Of a stretch of DNA of 64,000 nucleotides, positions 1-9,603 are shown in pieces. Source of the DNA: Cellulomonas timonensis (GTDB taxonomy: Bacteria; Actinomycetota; Actinomycetes; Actinomycetales; Cellulomonadaceae); contig NZ_FCOT01000011.1 of assembly GCF_900046455.1 (NCBI RefSeq), positions 1 through 64,000 on the forward strand, given 5' to 3'. How positions within the stretch are numbered: position 1 is the first letter of the stretch; each line of letters opens with the position of its first letter. The position numbers and the translations under genes were made by a program. Below the pieces are notes generated by a model. That model did not search any database. It saw only the letters and a list, made by a program, of their open reading frames with translations, and was not told the DNA's origin.

Positions 1-793
1 CGCCCATCCGCTCGTCGGCGATGTGCCCCTCGGCGTCGATGGAGAACGAGTACCGCCCGAGCGCATCGCCGATGGGCCGCGACTCGATCCGGGACAGGTT
101 CACCCCGCGCGCGGCGAACTGCTCGAGCATGTCCAGCAGGGCGCCCGCCTCGTTGCTGGGCAGGTGCACGTCCAGGGTCGTCTTGTCCGCGCCGGTGGGG
201 GCGGGCACCTCGCCCGGGCGGCCGACGAGCACGAACCGGGTGACGGCCCTGTCGTTGTCCTCGACGTGCTCGGCGAGGACGTGCAGCCCGTAGTGCGCGA
301 CAGCGGGAGGCGGCACCAGCGCGGCGTCGAACGCGAGCTCCGGGCCACCGCCCTGGGCGACCTGCTCGGCGAGGAGCGCCGCGGGGGCGGTGTTGGACGT
401 GGCAGGCACATGCGCGACACCGGGCAGGTGCGCGGCGAGCCAGCGCCGGCACTGCACCCACGCGTGCGGGTGCGCGGAGATGCGGTGGACGTCCTCGAGC
501 CGGACCCCGGGCGCGGCGACGAGCGTGAACCCGACGGGCACGAGCATCTCGCGCAGCAGCACCAGCGGCTCGCCCACGGCCAGCGCGTCGAGGGTCGCGG
601 TGACGCCACCCTCGGCGGTGCTCTCGATCGCGACCACGGCGAAGTCGGCCAGGTCGGAGCGCACGGCCTCGATCGCGGAGACCACATCCGTCTGCGGCAG
701 GTACTGGGACTCGTCCGGGGAGGCCACCTGGCGCAGGGCGGCCTCGGTGAACGTCCCGGCGGGGCCGAGGTACGCGTAGCGCGGGACGGACAT
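1..793 (-). CDS. pheA: prephenate dehydratase, 3' end outside window
   Basis: Converts prephenate to phenylpyruvate in phenylalanine synthesis. The minus-strand translation starts MSVPRYAYLGPAGTFTEAAL, the usual start of the catalytic domain. It carries the TRF signature (NDRAVTRFVLVG) near residue 190 and then an ACT regulatory domain with the phenylalanine-binding ESRP motif (SRIESRPIGDA). About 264 codons are visible and the C-terminal end lies beyond base 1. It is a stand-alone dehydratase, not fused to chorismate mutase, as is usual in actinobacteria. It diverges from the membrane protein gene at 956 across about 160 bases. The identification is firm. Confidence 0.95.
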   Translation of the reverse strand, partial: MSVPRYAYLGPAGTFTEAALRQVASPDESQYLPQTDVVSAIEAVRSDLADFAVVAIESTAEGGVTATLDALAVGEPLVLLREMLVPVGFTLVAAPGVRLEDVHRISAHPHAWVQCRRWLAAHLPGVAHVPATSNTAPAALLAEQVAQGGGPELAFDAALVPPPAVAHYGLHVLAEHVEDNDRAVTRFVLVGRPGEVPAPTGADKTTLDVHLPSNEAGALLDMLEQFAARGVNLSRIESRPIGDALGRYSFSIDAEGHIADERMG

Positions 794-955
794 GGACGTC
801 CTCCGGTCGGTGCTCAGGCCGTGGGCTGACGCGGACGGCGGATTGGGAGCGGCTGGTGAGGGGCTCGTGCGGATACCGTGCGCCGCCCGCGCCCAGCAGG
901 GCGTCCGGGTCTGGAGCACGACTGGACGAGCCTAGTGCGACCGTAGGCTGGCCCG

Positions 956-3448
956 GTGCCGACGCCTCCCCGCGCCCTGACCCCCCGCCACGCCCTCGCC
1001 ACCGCGATGGCGGCCGTGGTGGGCGCGCTCGTGCTGCTGCTCGGGCTCGCCGGCCCGGCCGCCGCCGCCATCCCGGCGTCGACCCCCGCATCGTCCCCCA
1101 CCGCCAAGTCCAGCGCGTCCAACCCCGCCGCCGTGGAGGCGAGCCACGCGCCTGTGGTGCTCATCGGTACCACGGGCCTGCGCTGGGACGACATCGGCAC
1201 GCTCACCACCCCCGCGCTGTGGACGATGTCCCGCGAGGGCGCCGTGGGCAGCATCGCGGCCCGCAGTGTCCACTCCTCGAACTGCCCCGCGGACGGGTGG
1301 CTGGCCGTGTCGGCGGGCGCCCGCGCCGCGGACCTGGTCGCCGAGGATCGCACCTGCCGCACCCTGCGCGACCCGCTGCCCGACCAGGCGGTGCCGGCCT
1401 GGGACGACTACCTGCAGTCGGCGGCCGAGGAGGACTACGCGTCGAGGCCCGGCCTGCTCGGCGACACCCTCGCGGCGACCGGCACCGCGGCCGTCGGCAT
1501 CGGGCCCGGCGCGGCGATCGCCCTGGCGGGGACGGACGGCGTGCCCGTCGGGCAGCACCTCAACCGCCCGTGGACCACGTCCGCGCTGCAGACTGCGGTG
1601 CGCGACGCGCTGGACGGTGGCGCACAACTCGTGGTCGTCGATGTGGGCTCCATCCGCGACCCGGGCCAGAGCACCTCGGACCGGGTGGTGGCGCTGCCCA
1701 CCGACGAGGCGTCCGAGGACGACGTCGAGACCCCCGAGCTGGTCGGCCCCGACGCCGTGACCGAGCCGACGCACGGCGAGCAGGCGCAGATCATCGACGC
1801 GCGCGTGGGCGCCGTGCTGGCTGGTGTCTCGGACACACGCGTCGACACGACGGTGCTGGTGACGTCGCTGGCCGACTCGTCCCGGCGGGCGCAGCTCCAA
1901 CTCGCCGCCGCGAGCGGCCCGCAGGCCACCGGCGACGGCGACTACGCGGACGCGCTGCTGGCGGCGCGCTCCACCCGTCAGCCCGGCTACCTGCAGACCA
2001 CCGACGTGACCCCCACGATCCTCACGGCGCTGGGCCTGCGCGGCGACGTGCCGGCGGGCGCGCTGGTCGGCACCACGATCACCACGACCCCCGGCCCGGC
2101 GCTGGCCAGCAAGCGCGTGGCACAGCTCGTCGACGACAACGACCACGTGCTCGCCGTCACGCCGCTGGTCTCGTCGTTCTACGTGATCTTCGTGGCGATC
2201 AACCTGATCCTGTACGCGCTGGTGACCGTCGGCCTCAACGGCCGGGTGCTCGACTGGTGGGGCCGCACGCTCGACCGCTGGGCGCCCCGCAAGGGCCGCC
2301 GCGCGCTGGCCGCCAGCACCGACCCGGTGCTCGTCCTCAAGCAGCTCCGCGTCGCCGGCGTGGCCGTGGCCGCGATCCCGGTCTCGACGTTCCTGGCGAA
2401 CCTGAGCCCGTGGTGGCGGGTGGACCCGCCCTCGTACGCGCTCACGGCGCTGATCGTCACGTGGGTGGGCGTCATCACGGCCATCGCGCTGCTGCCGCGC
2501 TGGCGGAACTGGCTGCTGGGCCCCTTGGGCGTCGTCGCGGCGATCACGGCAGTGGTCATCGCCATCGACATCGCCACCGGCGCGAACCTGCAGCTCGAGT
2601 CCCTGATGGGCACCCGCTCGCTCATCGCGGGCCGCTTCTACGGGTTCAACAACACGGCGTTCGCGCTGTTCGCCACCGCGGCCGTGCTGCTCGCGGTCGC
2701 CGTGACCAACCCGCTGGTCGCCCGCGGCCGACGGGGCGCCGCCGTGGGGGTCGTGGTGGCCATCGGGGTCGCCGCGACGCTGCTGGACGGCCTGCCGAGC
2801 ATCGGCGCGGACTTCGGCGGCCCGCCCGCCCTGGTGCCCGGCTTCGCGGTGCTGGCGCTCCTCGCCGCGGGCATCCGCCTCAACTGGTGGCGCGCGCTCA
2901 GCGTGCTGGCCGCCGGCGCGGTGACGGTCACGGTGTTCGCGGTCATCGACTGGCTGCGCCCGGCCGACTCCCGCACCCACCTGGGCCGCTTCGTCGAGAC
3001 GGTGCTCGATGGCGGCCTGTGGCCCGTGGTGGCCCGCAAGCTCAAGCAGAACGTGGACATCCTGTTCAGCAACGAACTGACGCTGCTCGCCATCGGCGGC
3101 CTGGTCGTGGTGATCCTGGTGCTGGGCCGCCCGCTGCGCACCGCCGTGGGGGCTCCCGACGGCGGCGCCTACGGGTGGCTGTCCTCAGGCGCCCCGCTCA
3201 CCCGGCTGGGCACGGACGCCCCGATGCTGCAGTCCGGGCTGGTGGCGCTGACAGTCACGCTGGGCATCGGCTTCGCGGTGAACGACTCGGGGGTGGTCAT
3301 CCCCGCCATCGGCATCGCGATCACCGTGCCGCTGCTCATCGCGGCATGCGCGAACTGGCTGCTGCTGCTGCGACAGCGGCACCCGGCCGGCGCGCAGGCG
3401 CCGTCCGGGCAGGAGGGCGTCAGCCCTTCGGGTCCCGCGCCGGAGTGA
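956..3448 (+). CDS. large membrane protein with exported alkaline-phosphatase-like domain
   Basis: An 830-residue protein starting at GTG. An N-terminal signal/anchor segment (about residues 15-40, ending in a GPAAAA-type stretch) is followed by an extracytoplasmic domain to about residue 390. That domain begins VVLIGTTGLRWDDIG and ends with TTDVTPTILTALGL, which resembles the alkaline phosphatase/sulfatase fold (compare the DxxPT element). The C-terminal half has about ten hydrophobic helices. The substrate is unknown. The neighbouring gene encodes a family-2 glycosyltransferase, so a role in cell-envelope polymers is possible, but that is inference. The last 29 bases overlap the convergent glycosyltransferase gene. 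Reading-frame usage and membrane topology support a real gene. Confidence 0.85.
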   Translation: MPTPPRALTPRHALATAMAAVVGALVLLLGLAGPAAAAIPASTPASSPTAKSSASNPAAVEASHAPVVLIGTTGLRWDDIGTLTTPALWTMSREGAVGSIAARSVHSSNCPADGWLAVSAGARAADLVAEDRTCRTLRDPLPDQAVPAWDDYLQSAAEEDYASRPGLLGDTLAATGTAAVGIGPGAAIALAGTDGVPVGQHLNRPWTTSALQTAVRDALDGGAQLVVVDVGSIRDPGQSTSDRVVALPTDEASEDDVETPELVGPDAVTEPTHGEQAQIIDARVGAVLAGVSDTRVDTTVLVTSLADSSRRAQLQLAAASGPQATGDGDYADALLAARSTRQPGYLQTTDVTPTILTALGLRGDVPAGALVGTTITTTPGPALASKRVAQLVDDNDHVLAVTPLVSSFYVIFVAINLILYALVTVGLNGRVLDWWGRTLDRWAPRKGRRALAASTDPVLVLKQLRVAGVAVAAIPVSTFLANLSPWWRVDPPSYALTALIVTWVGVITAIALLPRWRNWLLGPLGVVAAITAVVIAIDIATGANLQLESLMGTRSLIAGRFYGFNNTAFALFATAAVLLAVAVTNPLVARGRRGAAVGVVVAIGVAATLLDGLPSIGADFGGPPALVPGFAVLALLAAGIRLNWWRALSVLAAGAVTVTVFAVIDWLRPADSRTHLGRFVETVLDGGLWPVVARKLKQNVDILFSNELTLLAIGGLVVVILVLGRPLRTAVGAPDGGAYGWLSSGAPLTRLGTDAPMLQSGLVALTVTLGIGFAVNDSGVVIPAIGIAITVPLLIAACANWLLLLRQRHPAGAQAPSGQEGVSPSGPAPE

Positions 3449-4388
3449 CGGTGGACCGCAGCGCCCCCGCGGCGCGGCGGACGCGGCGCGCGTTGACGGC
3501 GAGCTGCACGTCCCGGTACTGCGCCGCGCGGTGGAGCTGGCCCTTGAGGTCCGCGCCGGACGGCCGGTGCCGCAGATCGCACGGGACCTCCACGGCCACG
3601 AAGCCCTGACGCAGCAGGTCGATGGTCATGCCGGTCTCGACGCCCCAACCCCGGGCGAGCGGGGTGGCGGCCTCGAAGGCCTCACGGGTGAGGCAGCGCA
3701 TGCCCGACAGCGGCTGGGTGGGCGTCCAGCCGGTCATCGCCGCGATGGCGCGGCGCGCGGCGCCCACGACGATGCCGCGTCCACCCGCGCCGGGCTGCGG
3801 CGGCAGCAGGGCGATGGACAGGTCGGCGGTGCCCTCGAGCACCGGCGGGACGAGGGGCGCGGTGTTGACTGCCGTCTCCCCCAGGTCCCCGTCGATGAAC
3901 AGCAGCAGGCGCGGCAGGCGGTCCGGGGCGTCACGCATCGCGACGACGGCGGCGCCCGTCTCCATCGCGGCGGCCTTGCCACGGTTATGCGAGTGGCGCA
4001 CCACCACGGCGCCGGCCTCACGGGCCACATGTTGGGTGTTGTCCTCGGAGCCGTCGTCGACGACCAGCACGAGGTCGACGTGCGGGATGGCCCGGGCGGA
4101 GCGGACGGTGGCGGCGATGCGCCGGGACTCGTCCTTCGCGGGGATCACCACGGCGACGCGCTGACGCGACCGGGCGCCGGGCACCTTCTTGGTGGGGCTG
4201 GTGAGCGGCTCGCTGGACGAGACCGCGCGGCGTGAGCCCCGTCGGCGCGACGTCTTGGGCGGCGTCTCCTCGCCCGACGACACGTCGTCGGGGGCGATGT
4301 CGTCCGCCTCCTGGGGCTCGGGCGTGGCGTCCACCCGCGCGACCTGCGCGTTCGTCTCGACTTCGGCAGCCTTGCCGCCCTGGCGCAT
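3420..4388 (-). CDS. family 2 glycosyltransferase (polyprenyl-phosphate/GPGS type)
   Basis: A cytoplasmic GT-A glycosyltransferase of 322 residues. After about 70 basic, disordered residues the catalytic domain begins with VAVVIPAKDESRRI and continues with LVVDDGSEDNT, both typical of nucleotide-sugar binding in GT2. The metal-binding DxD-like element is LFIDGDLGE. The family includes glucosyl-3-phosphoglycerate synthases and dolichyl/polyprenyl-phosphate sugar transferases, and the exact acceptor cannot be read from the sequence. The start is ATG at 4388, directly preceded by an in-frame GTG (4391). No clear ribosome binding site is present. Its 3' end overlaps the convergent membrane protein gene by 29 bases. 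Confidence 0.88.
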   Translation of the reverse strand: MRQGGKAAEVETNAQVARVDATPEPQEADDIAPDDVSSGEETPPKTSRRRGSRRAVSSSEPLTSPTKKVPGARSRQRVAVVIPAKDESRRIAATVRSARAIPHVDLVLVVDDGSEDNTQHVAREAGAVVVRHSHNRGKAAAMETGAAVVAMRDAPDRLPRLLLFIDGDLGETAVNTAPLVPPVLEGTADLSIALLPPQPGAGGRGIVVGAARRAIAAMTGWTPTQPLSGMRCLTREAFEAATPLARGWGVETGMTIDLLRQGFVAVEVPCDLRHRPSGADLKGQLHRAAQYRDVQLAVNARRVRRAAGALRSTVTPARDPKG

Positions 4389-4410
4389 CACGAAGGCCAG
4401 CCTACCCAGC

Positions 4411-4450
4411 CTGCGGGGTCCTCGCCGTCAACGCGGTGGGGACCCCGCAG
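4411..4450 (-). terminator. intergenic hairpin, likely terminator of the DUF5926 gene
   Basis: Perfect 10-base arms CTGCGGGGTC (4411-4420) and GACCCCGCAG (4441-4450) enclose a 20-base loop that can pair further. It lies just downstream of the DUF5926 stop and before the glycosyltransferase start. No long T tract is visible, which is common in high-G+C actinobacteria. Confidence 0.55.
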
Positions 4451-4461
4451 TGCGGAGGGGG

Positions 4462-5286
4462 TCAGCGCAGCGTGACCTGACGGGCCACGAGGCCGGCGCG
4501 GGCCCGGCGGGCGTTCGCGTCGAGCGGCGTCTCATCCGCCAGGGCGGCCTCGAAACGGGGCAGGAACTCGGTGACGGCGCCCTCAATGTCCTCGGCCTCG
4601 GTGCCGCGGGCCAGCTCCCACACCGGCACCACGATGCCGCTGGAGCGGAAGTACCCGACGAACTTGGCGCCGTCGAAGCCCGACTCGCGCTTCGAGTGCA
4701 GCCGCGCGAGGGCGTCGAGGACCTTCTGCTCGTCATGCGGCTGCGCCCAGCGCAGGAACTCGCGCGAGCCCATGCGGCACCAGTACGCGGACTCCACGGA
4801 GCCCAGCTTGACGGTGGGGATGATGCCCGAGTCGGCCTCCTCGATGGCGGCGGCCAGGTCGGCGGTGCGCTCGGTGCCGGGCGCGAGCCAGTAGCCGAAG
4901 CTCTCCTCGACCGTCACCTCGAACGGGATGCTGAGGTCCAGCACGTCCTGCAGGCGCGGGCCGGGGCCGGGCAGGCCCTCGGGCTCCACGGCGGTGCCGG
5001 GCTCGACGTCCAGCGCGGCGAGCAGCACGGCCGCGAGGTCGCGGCTCGCGTCGCCGGAGCCGCCCTGCGACTGGAGGGCGAGCAGCACCACGCCGTCGTC
5101 GCGGTGCAGCGCCGGCCAGCCCATCGGCAGCACAGTGGTGAGGAGCACCTCGCGCGAGCCGTACTCGGCGGTGGTGCGGGCGGGAGCGGTCGCGGCGGGC
5201 ACGACCTCCTTGAGGGCGACCCAGTCGGGCTCACCGGGGAGCCCCTCGAAGGGGCGCAGGACGAAATCGACTGAACCAGTGGCCAT
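4462..5286 (-). CDS. DUF5926 family protein
   Basis: A 274-residue protein matching the actinobacterial DUF5926 family, recognised from VDFVLRPFEGLPGEPDWVAL at the N-terminus and the conserved middle WCRMGSREFLRWAQPHDEQ. The biochemical function of this family is not established. Homologues usually start with a short lysine/arginine-rich tail that is missing here. The ATG at 5286 is chosen because the family homology begins a few residues after it, and codons upstream run into the divergent pgm promoter region. No membrane segment or signal peptide is present, so it is probably cytoplasmic. A likely terminator follows at 4411-4450. Confidence 0.85.
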   Translation of the reverse strand: MATGSVDFVLRPFEGLPGEPDWVALKEVVPAATAPARTTAEYGSREVLLTTVLPMGWPALHRDDGVVLLALQSQGGSGDASRDLAAVLLAALDVEPGTAVEPEGLPGPGPRLQDVLDLSIPFEVTVEESFGYWLAPGTERTADLAAAIEEADSGIIPTVKLGSVESAYWCRMGSREFLRWAQPHDEQKVLDALARLHSKRESGFDGAKFVGYFRSSGIVVPVWELARGTEAEDIEGAVTEFLPRFEAALADETPLDANARRARAGLVARQVTLR

Positions 5287-5368
5287 GGGCGACGAGATTA
5301 CCCGCTGTGCCGATGTGACCCTCGCCTGAGCGGGTGACCTGCGGCGTTGTCGGTGGCAGGATCGCTGC

Positions 5369-7039
5369 ATGGACCCGCGCGCCGGAACCCTCGCCCAGCC
5401 TGCCGACCTCATCGACGTGGACGCGCTCGTCAGCGCGTACTACGAGCGGAGCCCCGATCTGGACGATCCCGCCCAGCAGGTGGTGTTCGGCACCAGCGGG
5501 CACCGCGGCTCCGCGTTCGACGGCGCGTTCAACGAGTCGCACATCATCGCCACGACGGCCGCGATCGTCGAGTACCGGCGCGGCCAGGGCACCGACGGCC
5601 CCCTGTTCATCGGCCGGGACACGCATGCGCTGTCGCTGCCCGCCTGGCAGACGGCCGTGGAGGTGCTCGCGGCTGCCGGTGTGGAGCTGTTCGTCGACGC
5701 GCGCGACTCGTACACGCCGACGCCCGCGGTGTCCCACGCGATCCTGCTGCACAACGGCGCGACCAGCCTCGACGGCGTGCGGGTCGAGGGCCCGGGCCTA
5801 GCCGACGGCATCGTCGTGACCCCATCGCACAACCCGCCGCGCGATGGCGGCTTCAAGTACAACCCGCCCACCGGCGGCCCGGCGGGGTCGGATGCCACCG
5901 CGTGGATCGCCGCCCGGGCCAACGAGCTGCTGCGCTCGGGCGTCGGCCAGGTGCGGCGGCTGTCGCTCGCGGCGGCCCTCGCCGCCGAGACCACCCACAA
6001 GCACGACTTCCTCGAGGCCTACGTCGACGACCTCGCCAACGTGATCGACCTCGACGCGATCCGTGACGCCGGGGTGCGGATCGGCGCGGACCCGCTCGGC
6101 GGGGCGTCCGTCGAGTACTGGGGCGCCATCGGCGAGCGGTACGGGCTGGACCTGACCGTCGTGAACCCGACGGTGGACCCGCGGTGGGCGTTCATGACGC
6201 TCGACTGGGACGGCAAGATCCGGATGGACTGCTCCTCGCCGTCCGCGATGGCGTCCCTGGTGCGCACGATGGCCGACGGGGCGCCCTATGACATCGCCAC
6301 CGGCAACGACGCGGACTCCGATCGGCACGGCATCGTGACGCCCGACGCGGGCCTGATGAACCCGAACCACTACCTCGCGGTGGCCATCGAGTACCTCTAC
6401 TCCGGCGCGCGCCCCGCGTGGCCCGGCGACACCGCCATCGGCAAGACCCTCGTGTCGTCCTCGCTGATCGACCGGGTCGCGGCCGGGCTCGGGCGCCAGC
6501 TGCTCGAGGTGCCCGTCGGGTTCAAGTGGTTCGTGCCCGGACTGCTCGACGGGTCCGTCGGCTTCGGCGGCGAGGAGTCCGCCGGCGCCTCGTTCCTGCG
6601 CCGCGACGGCCGCGTGTGGACCACCGACAAGGACGGGCTGATCCTGGCGCTGCTGGCCTCCGAGATGCTCGCCACCACCGGACGCTCCCCCTCCCAGCAC
6701 CACGCCGACCTGGTGCAGCGCTACGGCGAGTCCTGGTACGCCCGGGTGGACGCCCCGGCGACCCTCGAGCAGAAGGCTCGGCTCGCGAAGCTGTCGCCCG
6801 AGCAGGTCACCGCCACGACCCTCGCCGGCCAGGAGATCACCGCCAAGCTGACCACTGCCCCCGGCAACGGGGCGGCCATCGGCGGGCTCAAGGTCACCAC
6901 CGAGGACGCGTGGTTCGCGGCCCGCCCCTCCGGCACCGAGAACGTGTACAAGATCTACGCCGAGTCCTTCATCAGCCCCGAGCACCTGGTGGAGGTGCAG
7001 GAGCAGGCGCGGTCCGTGGTGAACGACGCGCTCGCCTGA
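5369..7039 (+). CDS. pgm: phosphoglucomutase (alpha-D-glucose specific)
   Basis: Interconverts glucose-1-phosphate and glucose-6-phosphate. The 556-residue length suits the bacterial Pgm family. Visible signatures are [10 protein letters not shown] near residue 33, the phosphoserine loop TPSHNP around residue 153, the metal-binding loop NDADSDRHG around residue 315, [10 protein letters not shown] near 400, and the C-terminal phosphate-binding RPSGTEN. The ATG at 5369 is about 80 bases from the divergent DUF5926 start. In this window Pgm could feed glucose-1-phosphate from the sucrose-phosphorylase-like enzyme at 24.3 kb into glycolysis, which is an inference. A hairpin terminator follows. Confidence 0.96.
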   Translation: MDPRAGTLAQPADLIDVDALVSAYYERSPDLDDPAQQVVFGTSGHRGSAFDGAFNESHIIATTAAIVEYRRGQGTDGPLFIGRDTHALSLPAWQTAVEVLAAAGVELFVDARDSYTPTPAVSHAILLHNGATSLDGVRVEGPGLADGIVVTPSHNPPRDGGFKYNPPTGGPAGSDATAWIAARANELLRSGVGQVRRLSLAAALAAETTHKHDFLEAYVDDLANVIDLDAIRDAGVRIGADPLGGASVEYWGAIGERYGLDLTVVNPTVDPRWAFMTLDWDGKIRMDCSSPSAMASLVRTMADGAPYDIATGNDADSDRHGIVTPDAGLMNPNHYLAVAIEYLYSGARPAWPGDTAIGKTLVSSSLIDRVAAGLGRQLLEVPVGFKWFVPGLLDGSVGFGGEESAGASFLRRDGRVWTTDKDGLILALLASEMLATTGRSPSQHHADLVQRYGESWYARVDAPATLEQKARLAKLSPEQVTATTLAGQEITAKLTTAPGNGAAIGGLKVTTEDAWFAARPSGTENVYKIYAESFISPEHLVEVQEQARSVVNDALA

Positions 7040-7083
7040 TCCAGGCCCTGGTCCGGGCCCCCGGACGCCGCACATCGGGCATA

Positions 7084-7110
7084 CCCCGCACCCGATAACT
7101 GAGTGCGGGG
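7084..7110 (+). terminator. hairpin after pgm
   Basis: Perfect 8-base arms CCCCGCAC (7084-7091) and GTGCGGGG (7103-7110) with an 11-base loop. It sits 45 bases after the pgm stop and 30 bases before the next gene. Confidence 0.55.
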
Positions 7111-7139
7111 GCACCGCCGTGCGATGAGAGAATCAGCGG

Positions 7140-8495
7140 GTGTTCAGCCCGTACCGCACGATCCTCGCGCGGCCCGGCGCACTGGCCTTCTCCGCCTCAG
7201 GCGTGATCGCACGCCTGCCCATGTCCATGGCGGGCATCGGGATCGTCCTCATGGTCGAGGCGCTGTACCACTCGTACGGCCTGGCCGGTCGCGTGTCCGC
7301 GGTCTACGTCCTCGCCCAGGCGATCTGCTCCCCGCAGCTCGCCCGCCTCGTCGACCGCCACGGCCAGGCCCGCGTCATGCGACCCGCCATCACCGTCGCC
7401 TCGCTCGGCCTAATCGGCATCGTCACGGCCGCGATGTCCCACGCCCCCACCCCGTGGCTGTACGCGACGGCGGCCCTCACCGGCGCCACGATCGGCTCCT
7501 TTGGCGCCCTGGTGCGTGCCCGCTGGTCGAACATGCTCACGTCCTCCCGGGACGTGCACACGGCGTACTCGCTGGAGTCGGCGCTCGACGAGCTCGTCTT
7601 CGTGGTGGGTCCCGTGCTCGCGACGATCCTCGCGGCCAACGTGTCCCCCGCCGCCGGCCTGCTGGTCGCGGTGCTCGGGATGATCTGCGGCGGATTCTGG
7701 TTCCTCAGCCAGCGGGCCACCCAGCCGGCGCCCACGGTGCGGGAGGTGGACGCGCCCCGGCAGGGGTCGGTGCTCCGCTCCGGCGGCATGGTCGTCCTGG
7801 CGATCGTGTTCGTCGCCATCGGCGCGATCTTCGGCGGCACCGACGTCGCGACGGTGGCCTTCGCCGACGAGCATGGGCGCCCGGACCTCGCGGGTGTCGT
7901 GCTCGCCGTGTTCGCCCTCGGCTCGCTGATCTCCGGGCTGCTCTACGGCCTGCGGCACTGGGTCATGGCGCTGTGGAAGCGGTTCGTCATCGGCACCCTC
8001 GTGCTGGCCGTCGGCGCCTCGCTGTTCGTGCTGGTCCAGTCGATGGCCATGCTCGCCGTCGTGATGTTCGTCGCCGGGTTCGCGATCTCCCCCACGATCA
8101 TCAACGGCAACGGCCTGGTGCAGCACTTCGTGGCCCGGGAGCGCCTCACCGAGGGGCTGACCTGGGTCGGCACCGCGCTCGGTGTGGGCGTCTCCGTCGG
8201 CGCCTCCGTGGCGGGCATGGCCATCGACGCCCGCGGCTCGCACGGCGGGTTCGCCGTGGTGGTCGGGGCTGCGGGGCTCGCGGTGCTCGCGGCCGCCGGG
8301 TCGACGCGCGTGCTGCGCAAGGGCACCGCGGACGTCCTGGCGCATGAGGTCGCGGATGCCGAGGTCGAGCCCGAGCCGGTGAGCCCCACTGCCGGCGCCG
8401 CCATCACCGCTGCCGAGATCGCCGCGGCGGAGCACTCGGCCAACGCGGCAGATGGCGCGGCCGAACCGCCGGAGCAGGGCCACCCCGGGCGCTAG
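7140..8495 (+). CDS. MFS transporter
   Basis: A 451-residue polytopic protein with about twelve hydrophobic helices, organised as two six-helix halves separated by a cytoplasmic loop near residues 195-215. It resembles actinobacterial MFS exporters of unassigned substrate, and the cytoplasmic C-terminal tail is rich in Glu and Ala. It starts at GTG 7140. The stop is only 9 bases before the kinase-like gene at 8505, so the two are probably co-transcribed. That pairing, an exporter plus an antibiotic-kinase-like protein, is suggestive of detoxification but gives no direct proof of substrate. Confidence 0.85.
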   Translation: MFSPYRTILARPGALAFSASGVIARLPMSMAGIGIVLMVEALYHSYGLAGRVSAVYVLAQAICSPQLARLVDRHGQARVMRPAITVASLGLIGIVTAAMSHAPTPWLYATAALTGATIGSFGALVRARWSNMLTSSRDVHTAYSLESALDELVFVVGPVLATILAANVSPAAGLLVAVLGMICGGFWFLSQRATQPAPTVREVDAPRQGSVLRSGGMVVLAIVFVAIGAIFGGTDVATVAFADEHGRPDLAGVVLAVFALGSLISGLLYGLRHWVMALWKRFVIGTLVLAVGASLFVLVQSMAMLAVVMFVAGFAISPTIINGNGLVQHFVARERLTEGLTWVGTALGVGVSVGASVAGMAIDARGSHGGFAVVVGAAGLAVLAAAGSTRVLRKGTADVLAHEVADAEVEPEPVSPTAGAAITAAEIAAAEHSANAADGAAEPPEQGHPGR

Positions 8496-8504
8496 CCTTC
8501 CGGC

Positions 8505-9494
8505 GTGCTCGACCACGCCCCGGCCCCGCTCGACCCCGCCACGCTGCACGCCCTCGGGACGGTGCTGGCCCCACTCGGGCCGCTCGACCGCGCCGAGCTC
8601 CTCACCGGCGGGATGTTCGCCATCACATACCGGGCGACCCTCGCCAACGGCACGCGCGTCGTCGTCAAGACGGCCCCCACCGCCACGGACCGGCTCCTGC
8701 GCTACGAGCAGGACCTGCTGCGCACCGAGGCGCTGGTGTACGGCCTCGCAGCCGGCCGGCCGGACCTGCTCATGCCGCGCGTCCTGCTGACCGATCTCAG
8801 CCGCAGCGTGCTGCCCAGCGACGTGCTGGTGGTCACGCATCTCGACGGCACGCCGCTGGCCGATCTGGGCGAGGTCGACGCGATGACGAGCCGCCGTGTG
8901 GAGCAGGACCTCGGCGCGTTCATGGCCCGCCTGCACACCGTGCGCGGCTCGCGGTTCGGCTACCCGAACGAGGCGACCGGACTGCACGCCGCCACCTGGC
9001 CCGAGGCGTTCGGGGCCATGGCGGGCGCGCTGCTCGACGACGCCGCCGCATGGGGCGCCGAGATCCCCGCCGATCGGGTGCGCGCGGCGTTGGCCCGGCA
9101 CGCCGCGGCACTGGCCGAGGTGCGCTCCCCGGCGCTCGTCCACACCGACCTGTGGCCCGGGAACCTGTTCGTCGAGCCGACGACGGGCGCCCTCGTCGGG
9201 GTCATCGACACCGAGCGCGCCGTGTGGGGCGACCCGCTGCTGGAGCTCGCGGGCGCCGACCAGATGGGACTGGGGCCCGTCCCGGAGGCGCTGCTCGAGG
9301 GCTACTCCTCCGCCGGGGGCTCGCTCGCGCTGGGCACGCTGTCCGGGGAGGCCCGCCTGTGGCTCTACCGGATGTACATGAGCCTGGTGCTGACCGTCGA
9401 GATCGGCCCGCGCGGGTACACCGGCGACTGGCTCGGGGGGCACCGCGCGAAGGCCTGGGCGAACCTGCACGCGGCGCTGGACGCGCTGGGCTGA
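8505..9494 (+). CDS. aminoglycoside phosphotransferase-family kinase
   Basis: A 329-residue protein-kinase-fold small-molecule kinase of the APH family (PF01636). It has a nucleotide-binding lysine in TRVVVKTAPT, the catalytic Brenner-type motif HTDLWPGNLF near residue 213 (catalytic Asp and metal-binding Asn), and the metal-binding VIDTERAVWGDP around residue 235. The family includes aminoglycoside, choline, homoserine and fructosamine kinases, and resemblance to known resistance enzymes is not strong enough to claim antibiotic resistance. GTG start, 9 bases after the MFS gene, so the two likely form an operon. Confidence 0.85.
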   Translation: MLDHAPAPLDPATLHALGTVLAPLGPLDRAELLTGGMFAITYRATLANGTRVVVKTAPTATDRLLRYEQDLLRTEALVYGLAAGRPDLLMPRVLLTDLSRSVLPSDVLVVTHLDGTPLADLGEVDAMTSRRVEQDLGAFMARLHTVRGSRFGYPNEATGLHAATWPEAFGAMAGALLDDAAAWGAEIPADRVRAALARHAAALAEVRSPALVHTDLWPGNLFVEPTTGALVGVIDTERAVWGDPLLELAGADQMGLGPVPEALLEGYSSAGGSLALGTLSGEARLWLYRMYMSLVLTVEIGPRGYTGDWLGGHRAKAWANLHAALDALG

Positions 9495-9565
9495 CGGCGG
9501 CGGTGTGCTCGACGTCGCACGTCGGCCCGGGTGCGGCCCGCAGATTGCCGGACCACGATGAGAGC

Positions 9566-9589
9566 GGCCAGCACCCCGGCCAGCACCCC
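9566..9589. repeat. tandem 12-base direct repeat upstream of poxB
   Basis: Two exact adjacent copies of GGCCAGCACCCC (9566-9577 and 9578-9589) end just before the ribosome binding site GGAGG of the poxB-like gene. They may be a simple slippage duplication in the 5' leader. Confidence 0.5.
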
Positions 9590-9603
9590 CGTGGAGGTCC
9601 CTC

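Noticed and set aside
8505-9494. Aminoglycoside resistance gene
   Set aside because: Only the general APH fold and motifs are visible. Nothing distinguishes it from other small-molecule kinases.
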